From NCBI GenBank assembly GCA_016840305.1, contig JAEOSP010000351.1, positions 1 to 22,172 on the forward strand: DNA of 22,172 nt. The letters run 5' to 3'. Positions 1 to 6,965 of this stretch are shown here, one piece after another. A program made the position numbers and the translations under genes. Every line of letters starts with the position of its first letter. Position 1 is the first letter of the stretch. The DNA is from Candidatus Hodarchaeota archaeon. GTDB lineage: Archaea; Asgardarchaeota; Heimdallarchaeia; Hodarchaeales; Hodarchaeaceae. The notes beneath the pieces were generated by a model. It worked only from the letters and a program-made list of their open reading frames with translations, did not search any database and was not told where the DNA came from.

Positions 1-101
1 AAACTAACAATTACAATTGCAAAAATCAAAATACGATCTCTTATTAGAGAGTTATAGAAATTGTCTGAAAAATTAAGTATGTTCTTTCTAGTAAGTTCCA
101 T
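1..101 (-). CDS. N-terminus of a probable membrane protein, cut by the window edge
   Basis: An ATG at 101-99 on the minus strand opens a frame that stays open to the left edge (33 codons). The peptide begins MELTRKNILNFSDNF and, after a basic stretch (LIRDR), enters a hydrophobic run (ILIFAIVIVS) that looks like the start of a membrane helix. The ATG is preceded by a weak GGA-type ribosome site and an A/T-rich stretch near 140-155. The product cannot be named. A chance open frame of this length is possible in AT-rich DNA, but the order of charged residues followed by a hydrophobic helix favours a real gene. Confidence 0.45.
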   Translation of the reverse strand, partial: MELTRKNILNFSDNFYNSLIRDRILIFAIVIVS

Positions 102-253
102 TAGAATTCCAACAAATTTGGTTAATTTGGGAAACATAACCCATTTTATTTTTCGATTGACCATAACTTATGTCAATTAATGCTACATTACTTCCAATTA
201 GGCATCTATATTGTCGCATACTAAATCTTTAGGTAAGGAAAGTAAAAAATTGT

Positions 254-1396
254 CTAAGTAGCTTCAGTTGACGCATTTCTCTTACGATCGAAATACAAAT
301 CGACTGAAGCTAGTAACCCACCAAGAACTGCACCTATAGCATCAGACACAAGATCCTTTGGAGCATCAAGAATTTCGTCGATGAAATGACCTAGATCTAA
401 TAATGCATTTGTAATCCACTCAAATATCTCCCATGCTAAACCCAAAGATATCATTAAAGAAATTGCTACTACCAAAGCAAATAATGTGGACGATGTTCCT
501 TCCGCCCCGTACTTACTAAATTGATTTGTGACTATATAAACGAGTAACATTGTAATTGCTGCACTTGTTAATCCATGAGCTATCTTATCAAAAGCGATCC
601 AAGCTCCAATATCAGTGAATCCAGTACCCCATTGACCTTGACCATAAAGTTCGAAGGGTAAATGACCAATACCGTGGAAAATCATAACCGAAAGTAGAAG
701 AATTAAGAAAGCTGTCCGATCAAGGGCGAATGAAACAAAATCCTCGCCGAATTGTTTACCTGGGCGTAATCGAACATATATTACGTATATTAACATCGCC
801 AGAATTGCTGTGTCCATGATTACAGCAAATCCTCCATATGTTGATAGAGATGGGAGATCGCTTAATGGTACAAGTGGGAAATAATCTTGAAGATAGGGTT
901 CTCGGAGAAAGTATAATGGTCCTATATTGGGATAAGTGAGGAGATTAAAAAACCACATTAAAGCGAAAATAACTGATGCTAAGAATAATATCACGAAGTT
1001 CCTATCAGTTTGTAGGTTAAGTTTTATGCTTTCAACTATAGACTGCTCAAACTGTCTGGGGGTCTCTAAGTGCTTATCAAGTAAACGATTAATGAAACCA
1101 TAAAGGACTAAAAGCATACCAAATAACAAAATGATCCATCCCAAAACAATACCAATATCTCCTACGAACTGCAAAGTTTTCACTCTACTCTCATCAAAAG
1201 TCCATAATGGCCTCATGGTCAGAGGCAATATTAGCTCAGGTGGACGTCGCAACTTGACGAAAAAGTCTTCCATTAAGACAGCAATAAACATAAGCACAAA
1301 TCCTATCCCGAGAATTCGTACCTTAATTATTCGATTGCGTTTTACGTTCTGAGGATCATCTTTCTGTTCTTGTGGCTCTTTTGAAATCTTTGTCAC
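254..1396 (-). CDS. Multi-spanning membrane protein, YjdF/DUF2238-like
   Basis: This 380-residue protein has about eight hydrophobic segments (near residues 26-44, 77-101, 132-153, 188-209, 227-245, 270-290, 304-322 and 350-365) and a charged, lysine-rich N-terminal tail. The C-terminal half carries polar residues inside or beside the helices: D270 and H274 (DKIAHG), E323 and E326 (WEIFEW), then D344, K347-D348 and D352 followed by IGAVLGGLLAS. This spacing of His, Glu and Asp recalls the YjdF/DUF2238 and VanZ-like membrane families, whose biochemical function is not established. It starts with GTG at 1396. An A/T-rich TATA-like stretch lies near 1436-1444. The next gene upstream is divergent, so this is probably a single-gene transcript. 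The family match is from memory of motif layout, not from a search. Confidence 0.75.
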   Translation of the reverse strand: MTKISKEPQEQKDDPQNVKRNRIIKVRILGIGFVLMFIAVLMEDFFVKLRRPPELILPLTMRPLWTFDESRVKTLQFVGDIGIVLGWIILLFGMLLVLYGFINRLLDKHLETPRQFEQSIVESIKLNLQTDRNFVILFLASVIFALMWFFNLLTYPNIGPLYFLREPYLQDYFPLVPLSDLPSLSTYGGFAVIMDTAILAMLIYVIYVRLRPGKQFGEDFVSFALDRTAFLILLLSVMIFHGIGHLPFELYGQGQWGTGFTDIGAWIAFDKIAHGLTSAAITMLLVYIVTNQFSKYGAEGTSSTLFALVVAISLMISLGLAWEIFEWITNALLDLGHFIDEILDAPKDLVSDAIGAVLGGLLASVDLYFDRKRNASTEAT

Positions 1397-1637
1397 TTCC
1401 CTATCATACAGTTAGGAAAAAACGATATTTTTCCCATATTTTAAAGCTATGGTTCTATGATAGAGTACTCGTATAAATGAAGATAGAACGAAATTAGACT
1501 TATCGAGATGAATTCATACGTTAACTTTACAATAATTAGTAATACCTAATTGATTATTCTCAATTTCTGTAGTTATAATGTAGCAATAGATCTAGATACT
1601 GCGTTTTCCGAATAGAAATTTTGAATAAGTACTTCTA

Positions 1638-1647
1638 AATTATATAG
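1638..1647 (+). promoter_or_regulatory. TATA-like box for the cysteine synthase-family gene
   Basis: The sequence AATTATATAG lies about 24 bases before the GTG start at 1668, the usual archaeal spacing from TATA box to transcription start. The transcript would therefore begin at or very near the start codon (leaderless or nearly so). A GAGG at 1651-1654 could still act as a ribosome site if transcription starts earlier. The rest of the 1397-1667 intergenic region is AT-rich, with one short 6-base inverted repeat at 1534-1551 that may be chance. Confidence 0.4.
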
Positions 1648-1667
1648 ATTGAGGCAAAAAATCATGG

Positions 1668-2630
1668 GTGACTATTTTTGTTGAACATTATGAACAGTAC
1701 TCCCCTCCTTTGAAAAAGCACGATCATCCTCAAGCCTTTCACATAATCGGGAATACTCCACTGATTGAACTAGTTAATCAGACTGAATTGGACGCTTTTC
1801 CGAATGTGCGAGTCTTTGCTAAATTGGAGATGTTTAATTTTGGAGGTTCTGTAAAAGACCGAATTGCACTTCACATGCTTGAAAAAAGCCAATCATCTGG
1901 AGAATTAAATGGACGAACCATTATTGAACCCACATCGGGTAATACAGGGATTGGCCTTGCTTGGGTAGGTAGATTATTAGGAATAGACATAACTCTTATA
2001 ATTCCTGATTCAATGAGTCAAGAAAGAATGGATATTCTACGTTCTTATAGAGCTAACATAATTACAACTCCTGGTGAAGACGGAATGGATAGCGCGATAC
2101 AAAAAGCTCGGCAAATTGTTCAGGAATCTCCTGAGCAATATTTGATGCTTGATCAATTCAATAATGCAATGAATTGGCAAACGCATTACTTAACTACGGG
2201 TCCTGAAATCTGGGAACAATCCAATCATCAAATTGATTATCTATTTGCGGGTGTTGGTACAGGTGGAACAATTATTGGAATTAGTCGTTATTTGAAAGAG
2301 CGAAATCCTTTGGTAAAAATATTCGGTGTGGAACCTACATTATCTAGTCGAATTCCTGGTTTGAAAAATTGTAATGCTGTTAAGGAAAAACCAAGTATTT
2401 TCAACCGCAATGAACTCGATGGAATACTTCAGGTCACTGAAACCGAGGCTAACGAAATGACACGCAAGCTAGCTTCAGAATCTTCACTGCTTGTTGGTCC
2501 AAGTTCAGGAGCAGTATTTTGTGGGATCCTCAAATTCTTAAAAAATGAAAAAAATCCCAAAGGAAATATTGTCACTGTTTTTCCTGATTCTGGTCAAAAA
2601 TATTTGAGCAAAGGTCTCTTTTCATACTGA
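1668..2630 (+). CDS. PLP-dependent cysteine synthase / cystathionine beta-synthase family enzyme
   Basis: This 320-residue protein has the full fold-type II PLP signature. IGNTPLIEL (27-35) is followed by FGGSVKDR with the Schiff-base lysine K63, the substrate loop EPTSGNTGIGLA (87-98), the phosphate-binding loop GVGTGGT (195-201), and PDSG with S308, expected to contact the pyridine nitrogen. Family members replace the beta-substituent of O-acetylserine, O-phosphoserine or serine with sulfide or a thiol to make cysteine or cystathionine in the cytoplasm. The segments SRIPGL (227-232) and LLVGPSSGA (274-282) look closest to CysM/CysK and to archaeal O-phosphoserine sulfhydrylase. The substrate cannot be decided by eye, so no symbol is given. 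Length is normal for the family and there is no CBS-domain extension. The start is GTG, because the nearby ATG at 1664 runs into a stop within seven codons. It stands alone and converges on the next gene with a 12-base gap. Confidence 0.9.
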   Translation: MTIFVEHYEQYSPPLKKHDHPQAFHIIGNTPLIELVNQTELDAFPNVRVFAKLEMFNFGGSVKDRIALHMLEKSQSSGELNGRTIIEPTSGNTGIGLAWVGRLLGIDITLIIPDSMSQERMDILRSYRANIITTPGEDGMDSAIQKARQIVQESPEQYLMLDQFNNAMNWQTHYLTTGPEIWEQSNHQIDYLFAGVGTGGTIIGISRYLKERNPLVKIFGVEPTLSSRIPGLKNCNAVKEKPSIFNRNELDGILQVTETEANEMTRKLASESSLLVGPSSGAVFCGILKFLKNEKNPKGNIVTVFPDSGQKYLSKGLFSY

Positions 2631-2642
2631 TCCTAGGAAAAA

Positions 2643-3182
2643 TCACATTGGGTTTAGAATTCCCCCACTTGTAACTGTTATATTGGTTTCATATGTTATG
2701 CTAGAAGTTACCACCAAGAATAATGCAGGTGCATGCATTGTTAATGGCCCAGTAACGTAAAATGTGACGTTATCATCATTAATAAAATCATAAAAAAAGT
2801 TTGCATAAGTAATCAATGAAACACCTGTAAGCTCTAGAGTTGTATTGATACTTAAAAATGTCACATACTCTTCAATTATCATATCTGGTAGATTGATAAG
2901 ACCAAATTGTGTTCCTTTGTAAAGGATTTTAAATTGTGTTTCATCCAAAGTGACCACAATGTCGTAAGGATTCGATGCTGATACATTTACTGTTAAATTG
3001 GCAGCCATTGGGTAAAGAGTGATACCTGTTATTGAGACGGAATTGATATTTGTTTCTGTGTTTTCTAATTGATTTTGTACCTCATTATCAATCCATGTTT
3101 GAAGAACTATTGTAGAGATTACTATACCTCCAACAAGTAAGACACCAATTACAGGAATAAGCACGCGTTTAGACATCAGCAT
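2643..3182 (-). CDS. Membrane-anchored extracellular protein with an LEA14/WHy-like beta domain
   Basis: This 179-residue protein has one N-terminal hydrophobic helix (about 7-27) after a basic start (MSKR), then an ectodomain of alternating beta-type sequence. The stretch from about 48 to 115, with its NPYDIVVTL-type motif, resembles LEA14/WHy or DUF3712-like domains, which are small immunoglobulin-like beta sandwiches. Five N-glycosylation sequons (N62, N66, N113, N138, N167) support exposure outside the cell. Function is unknown; such domains are often found in stress or envelope proteins. GTGATTTTTC directly before the ATG at 3182 is a plausible ribosome site and favours this start over the ATG at 3176. 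It is the last gene of the minus-strand run, 70 bases after the acetyltransferase gene. Confidence 0.65.
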   Translation of the reverse strand: MLMSKRVLIPVIGVLLVGGIVISTIVLQTWIDNEVQNQLENTETNINSVSITGITLYPMAANLTVNVSASNPYDIVVTLDETQFKILYKGTQFGLINLPDMIIEEYVTFLSINTTLELTGVSLITYANFFYDFINDDNVTFYVTGPLTMHAPALFLVVTSSITYETNITVTSGGILNPM

Positions 3183-3252
3183 TGAAAAATCACAATGATA
3201 TCAATTCTATTCTTCAAACGAAATGTCTACATCGTAACTCATAAAGCTGACC

Positions 3253-4173
3253 CTATTTACCTTTTGTCCAAGAATTGATAGCAAATTTTTTCGAAAATCC
3301 TGTAACATCATATAAACGGTTAGCTGCTGGTGTGGTGGCAGCTCCATCAATATAAAAGAATGGGGGATCATATTTCATTGATCGTTTAATCCCTTCACTT
3401 AACAGTGCTTTCCCCAGCCCAAGTTTTCTGAAATCAGGATTCGTTCCCATTGGTTCTAGGCTAATAATCCTACTATTTGGATCAAATCTAAATGTACAAA
3501 ATGAAGCGATGATTCCTGCAGGAGTAACCGCAACTAAATCTAATTCTTCCTTATAAAAAGTACAATTAGAAAGCCATTCAAGAACTCCAGCAGTAAACCA
3601 TTCTCCATGCCCAAATACTCTACGAATCAATAAGGCCTGTTGTTCAAATTCTTCTTTTTTTATTGCTCTAATTTCAAATCCTTCAGGACAACTGTAATCT
3701 GGGATAGGTAACTTTGCATCTCGAATTCTGTAATAACCGTATAATTTTTCGTTCACATAACCTAATTCTTTCAAAAGTGCTTCACGTTGGGTATTCCCCT
3801 CTAAAATGTTAATTGCGAATTTCCTACCTCTCTTCTCATCCGTTTTCCTCTTAGTATCGTATTTTTCCAACCATTCTATCATTTCTTTCTCCAAGTAACG
3901 GTAGCTTGGATCAATGTGAAGAAAAAAATCACTTGAGGAATCACGTGTTGTCAATGCGACAATCTTATGTACATTAGGACGGACAGCTGTATCGATTTCT
4001 TCCCAAATTCGTATTGCATCTTCTCTCTCCTCGCTACTATTTTCAAACCGATCTGGGAACCAATTCTCATAACTTTGAGTTTTAAGGAATAAATCTGCTA
4101 AAAATTCCATAACAGGTTTGAAATCCTTTTCTTTAATGTAAGCTCGAGATCTTATTGACATGTTTACACCCAT
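3253..4173 (-). CDS. Two-domain GNAT-family N-acetyltransferase
   Basis: This 306-residue protein is twice the length of one GNAT domain. The C-terminal domain (about 163-303) has the acetyl-CoA pyrophosphate-binding motif RKLGLGKAL (249-257, pattern R-x-x-G-x-G) after a beta strand ending LEPMGT. It also has the family's closing segment AANRLYDVTGF (283-293). The N-terminal half ends in ILEGNTQREALLKELGYV (123-140), which resembles the last strand and helix of a second, degenerate GNAT fold lacking a clear CoA motif. The family transfers acyl groups from acyl-CoA to amines or protein N-termini; the acceptor is unknown. The second ATG (4161) has GGGTG five to six bases upstream, so a start four residues shorter is possible. 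A second protein of the same two-part design lies at 18587-19528. Confidence 0.82.
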   Translation of the reverse strand: MGVNMSIRSRAYIKEKDFKPVMEFLADLFLKTQSYENWFPDRFENSSEEREDAIRIWEEIDTAVRPNVHKIVALTTRDSSSDFFLHIDPSYRYLEKEMIEWLEKYDTKRKTDEKRGRKFAINILEGNTQREALLKELGYVNEKLYGYYRIRDAKLPIPDYSCPEGFEIRAIKKEEFEQQALLIRRVFGHGEWFTAGVLEWLSNCTFYKEELDLVAVTPAGIIASFCTFRFDPNSRIISLEPMGTNPDFRKLGLGKALLSEGIKRSMKYDPPFFYIDGAATTPAANRLYDVTGFSKKFAINSWTKGK

Positions 4174-4204
4174 TGGAACGAAATGTTAGTGAATTATTAT
4201 AAAA

Positions 4205-5053
4205 CTACGTTTTGGGCAATAATGATCTGTTTTTTCTTATGAAAAATATGATAAAACCTGTAGGTACAAATATTATGACAGGTATTAAAAGAATCTGAAA
4301 AAAATCTGGAGGTGAAGTTGAAGAGGAAGAATTTAAACCTTCTACCATTGTATAGCTGTCCGAAATATATTCCAAGGAAGTTGTAGAAACATAAGTTCCA
4401 AAAAATAATACACTAATAGCTGTTTCTACTTTTATCAAATCGCGAATCCCAGAGATTACAAAATAGCGAAGAGTTTGTTTGATTTCGAAAGATGAAACCA
4501 AAAATTTAATTGAATCTGGAATCTTAGGCTTAAATGATAAAATTGAAGTGAAATAGGTATCATTTAATTCTAAATGTATGACTGTTATTGTTTTATCGTC
4601 AATTACTTTCTTCTCTTCCATTGTATTGATTACTTCTATCCAACTTTCCCAGTTATTAGACACAACAGGTTCACCCAAGACAAAATTAAAAGCTAAATTT
4701 GTATAATTCTGACTAATATTATACCTAATAGTCCCTGGTGATGAATTATCAGGAAAATTAGTTATATTTAGTGATATTGCTGTTTCCACTGCCGGTAATG
4801 GATTGATAACAGGTCTTAAGGTAAAATTATCTAAATTAAAATTCATTAATTGTGTAAAATTCACCCCTGCAGGAGGATCGTCTCCCTGAGAGATACTTGG
4901 ACGTTCTGGCAGATCTGTAACCAGAAGATTGAACTTATCTCCAATATTAACTCCAAAAGGTCGATTTTCTTCAGTTCTGGCCAGAATGGATGTGGATGTA
5001 ACTAGAAAAAGCAGAATGATAGGAGAATTCACAAGAAAATAAGTTTTAGCCAA
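4205..5053 (-). CDS. Sequon-rich type I surface protein (signal peptide, ectodomain, one C-terminal helix)
   Basis: I do not recognise this protein (282 residues from the chosen start). A hydrophobic segment near residues 10-26 looks like a signal peptide. A long ectodomain follows, with eight N-x-S/T sequons (about N65, N76, N96, N103, N112, N116, N164, N241). A C-terminal membrane helix (about 253-272) is followed by a short basic tail (RKNRSLLPKT). This predicts a cell-surface protein with a small cytoplasmic end. No ATG is available. The TTG at 5053 starts one base after the stop of the hydrolase gene and has AAGGG about eight to nine bases upstream, so I chose it. A TTG at 5086, overlapping that gene by 32 bases, and a GTG at 5032 are alternatives. 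Close coupling suggests co-transcription with the hydrolase gene. Confidence 0.65.
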   Translation of the reverse strand: MAKTYFLVNSPIILLFLVTSTSILARTEENRPFGVNIGDKFNLLVTDLPERPSISQGDDPPAGVNFTQLMNFNLDNFTLRPVINPLPAVETAISLNITNFPDNSSPGTIRYNISQNYTNLAFNFVLGEPVVSNNWESWIEVINTMEEKKVIDDKTITVIHLELNDTYFTSILSFKPKIPDSIKFLVSSFEIKQTLRYFVISGIRDLIKVETAISVLFFGTYVSTTSLEYISDSYTMVEGLNSSSSTSPPDFFQILLIPVIIFVPTGFIIFFIRKNRSLLPKT

Positions 5054-5054
5054 G

Positions 5055-5915
5055 CTAAAAACCCTTAGTATTCTTAAAATGGTCAATCATCAATTTATTG
5101 AAACGATCTGGTTCATCCTGATGAACCCAATGAGAAGCTTCTTCAAATGTAATAAGCTGTCCATTCTCACAGGCATCTAAACTGAGTTCTGCCATTTCAT
5201 AGCTGAGATGTGGATCTTGCTTTCCCCATAGAATAAGTGTAGGAACATTTATTTGAACCAAAGAAGTTGATTTAGAAGATCTGAAGCTCATAGCACGATA
5301 CCAGTTAATCATACTTGTTAATGCGTTTTTTTGGGCCCATGCTTCACGATATCGGTTTCTTTCTTCTTCTGACAACCCTTTCGCCATAACAGACATAAGC
5401 ATTCTCCAATTTCTCCTTCGTATAAACCATTCAGGTATTTTTGGTATTTTGAAAAAGAAAGCATACCAACTTTTCCTTAATTGTGCGAAGTTACTCCTTA
5501 GGTATTTTTGCATTACCTGGGGATGTGGTACATTAGCAATTACGAGATTATGTAAACGATCAGGTGAAAACATTGCAATAGACCAACTAACCATAGCACC
5601 AAAGTCATGTCCAGCAAGATAGAATTTATCCAAACCCAGAGTATCCGCCAAACAGAGAATATCTTGAACTAGAATATTCATACGATAGTTGTTCTTCCCC
5701 TTTGGTTTATCACTAAGATTGTAACCTCTTTGGTCAGGAATAATTACACGAAAACCTTCTGAAGCAAGCGCTTGAATCTGAGATTCCCAACCAAACCAAG
5801 CATCGGGAAATCCATGTAACAGTATAACTGGTTTTCCATTTTTTGGCCCGAAAAAGGCCGTATGCAATTTTATTCTATTTGAAGATAAATAATCAAAGGT
5901 TATGTCCATTTCCAT
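5055..5915 (-). CDS. Alpha/beta hydrolase, epoxide hydrolase type (Asp nucleophile)
   Basis: This 286-residue protein has the core of soluble epoxide hydrolases. The oxyanion loop is HGFPDAW (34-40), followed by DQRGYNLSDKP (61-71). The nucleophile elbow GHDFGA has aspartate, not serine, at position 104. The acid is D234 (WGKQDP) and the catalytic His is H262 (SHWVHQDEP). A cap tyrosine in NWYRA (Y206) sits where epoxide hydrolases activate the epoxide oxygen. The expected reaction is hydrolysis of an epoxide to a diol through an ester on D104. Haloalkane or fluoroacetate dehalogenases also use Asp, but the NWYR tyrosine favours epoxide hydrolase. There is no signal peptide, so it is probably cytoplasmic. 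The ATG at 5915 is used; a second ATG lies two codons in. It sits in a minus-strand run, 56 bases after the DUF1330-like gene. Confidence 0.85.
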   Translation of the reverse strand: MEMDITFDYLSSNRIKLHTAFFGPKNGKPVILLHGFPDAWFGWESQIQALASEGFRVIIPDQRGYNLSDKPKGKNNYRMNILVQDILCLADTLGLDKFYLAGHDFGAMVSWSIAMFSPDRLHNLVIANVPHPQVMQKYLRSNFAQLRKSWYAFFFKIPKIPEWFIRRRNWRMLMSVMAKGLSEEERNRYREAWAQKNALTSMINWYRAMSFRSSKSTSLVQINVPTLILWGKQDPHLSYEMAELSLDACENGQLITFEEASHWVHQDEPDRFNKLMIDHFKNTKGF

Positions 5916-5971
5916 TCACTTCTATAGCTTTGTTATCATGACCAACGAAATTGTCTTCTTTTGATTCAATC

Positions 5972-6739
5972 TCAGGAGTTTGGCTTCAAAGCAATAACTT
6001 GAGTTTTATCTAAGCCAGCATCACGATGGATCTTAAGTGCACCATTCTTATGTTCATTCAATGAAAACATCACCCTTAAAGCATTACGATCTGGATAACG
6101 CATTATCGCATATTCTTCCCAAGAATTGTCTTTGTCACCGATTATTGACCTTTCCACTTTACCGAGGTGGAGAATGTACCCTCCAAGTTTAGATACCACT
6201 CTTAACACAGACATACTATACTTATTATATGCAGCAGCACCTGTTTTTTCAGGTTTACCAGTGAAACTAGAGGGATACAACGGGTCTGAACGGTATTTAA
6301 AAAAGTTTAGCATCGCAACAGGAATTTCTCCTTCCCCATCTTCATATAAACGTGAAAATTGGTTTGAAGAAGGAAGAATTGGACTATCAACCTTTTCCAA
6401 AAGCTTCTCCACATTAACACCTTTATCTACAGATAATTTAAAAGGTAGCCAAGAAAGTACACTGCGCATCATTAGTTTTATAATCCTCAATTTAGTAAAA
6501 GAAGGTTTTACAGCTAAGAGATTTAAATCTGTAAAGGAAGCACTCTTAAAGCGTTCAATTGCAGGTTGAAATTGAGATTCCGAATATTGAACAATATAGA
6601 CACCCTTCCATTCCTCATTATCTGGGCCTATCCATTCAAATCCATTTCTCCCTTGCCAGAGGATTTTTCCAGAACCGATAACTGACAATATATCAATTTC
6701 ACTAGAATAATTTACCATGGCGAGCAAAGTTTTCTTCAT
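5972..6739 (-). CDS. Duplicated DUF1330-like (dimeric alpha/beta barrel) protein
   Basis: This 255-residue protein appears to hold two ferredoxin-like halves. The C-terminal half (about 139-251) runs VAMLNFFKYRSDPLYPSS, then a YNKYSMSVLRVV helix, GGYILHLGKVE, a WEEYAIMRYPDR strand and an HRDAGLDKTQVIAL end. This is the layout of DUF1330-type dimeric alpha/beta barrels. The N-terminal half (about 1-80) repeats it loosely: AMVNYS, then GSGKILWQGR, then VYIVQYSES. A basic linker lies between. Such folds include monooxygenases and small-molecule binding proteins, but no catalytic residues can be assigned. The ATG at 6739 is preferred over an upstream TTG at 6754, because the TATA-like TTTTCAAATA at about 6763-6772 would start transcription next to 6739. 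It heads the minus-strand run towards the epoxide hydrolase. The upstream gap (6740-6965) otherwise shows nothing clear. Confidence 0.6.
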   Translation of the reverse strand: MKKTLLAMVNYSSEIDILSVIGSGKILWQGRNGFEWIGPDNEEWKGVYIVQYSESQFQPAIERFKSASFTDLNLLAVKPSFTKLRIIKLMMRSVLSWLPFKLSVDKGVNVEKLLEKVDSPILPSSNQFSRLYEDGEGEIPVAMLNFFKYRSDPLYPSSFTGKPEKTGAAAYNKYSMSVLRVVSKLGGYILHLGKVERSIIGDKDNSWEEYAIMRYPDRNALRVMFSLNEHKNGALKIHRDAGLDKTQVIALKPNS

Positions 6740-6965
6740 GAATGCACTTTCCAAAAGTAGTATTTGAAAAGCATTACTGGTGAGGGAAATTTTTAGTCCT
6801 CAATAGAGTGGAAGGGTCAAATAGCTAGAGTTGAGTAATTGGTAACTATCACTTACGGTATTTCGTAAATCAGCTAAGAATTTGGAAGTCAAGAATAATT
6901 TTGATATTTTATTAACCTCTGGTCAACGATTAAAGGATGCATTAAAACGATTATAATATGACAAT

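Noticed and set aside
1131..1352. Open plus-strand frame of 73 codons opposite the YjdF-like membrane protein gene
   Set aside because: It lies fully inside a well-supported minus-strand gene, has low-complexity composition and no ribosome site; a shadow frame.
1534..1551. Inverted repeat AATTAG-TAATAC-CTAATT in the divergent promoter region
   Set aside because: Six-base arms made almost wholly of A and T are expected by chance in such DNA.
6126..6569. Open plus-strand frame of 147 codons opposite the DUF1330-like gene
   Set aside because: It is the longest shadow frame in the window, but its product shows no domain pattern, while the opposite strand has a recognisable duplicated fold and fits the surrounding operon.
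6860..6880. Short inverted repeat TTACG-GTATTT-CGTAA upstream of the DUF1330-like gene
   Set aside because: Only five base pairs, with no clear placement relative to a promoter or terminator.
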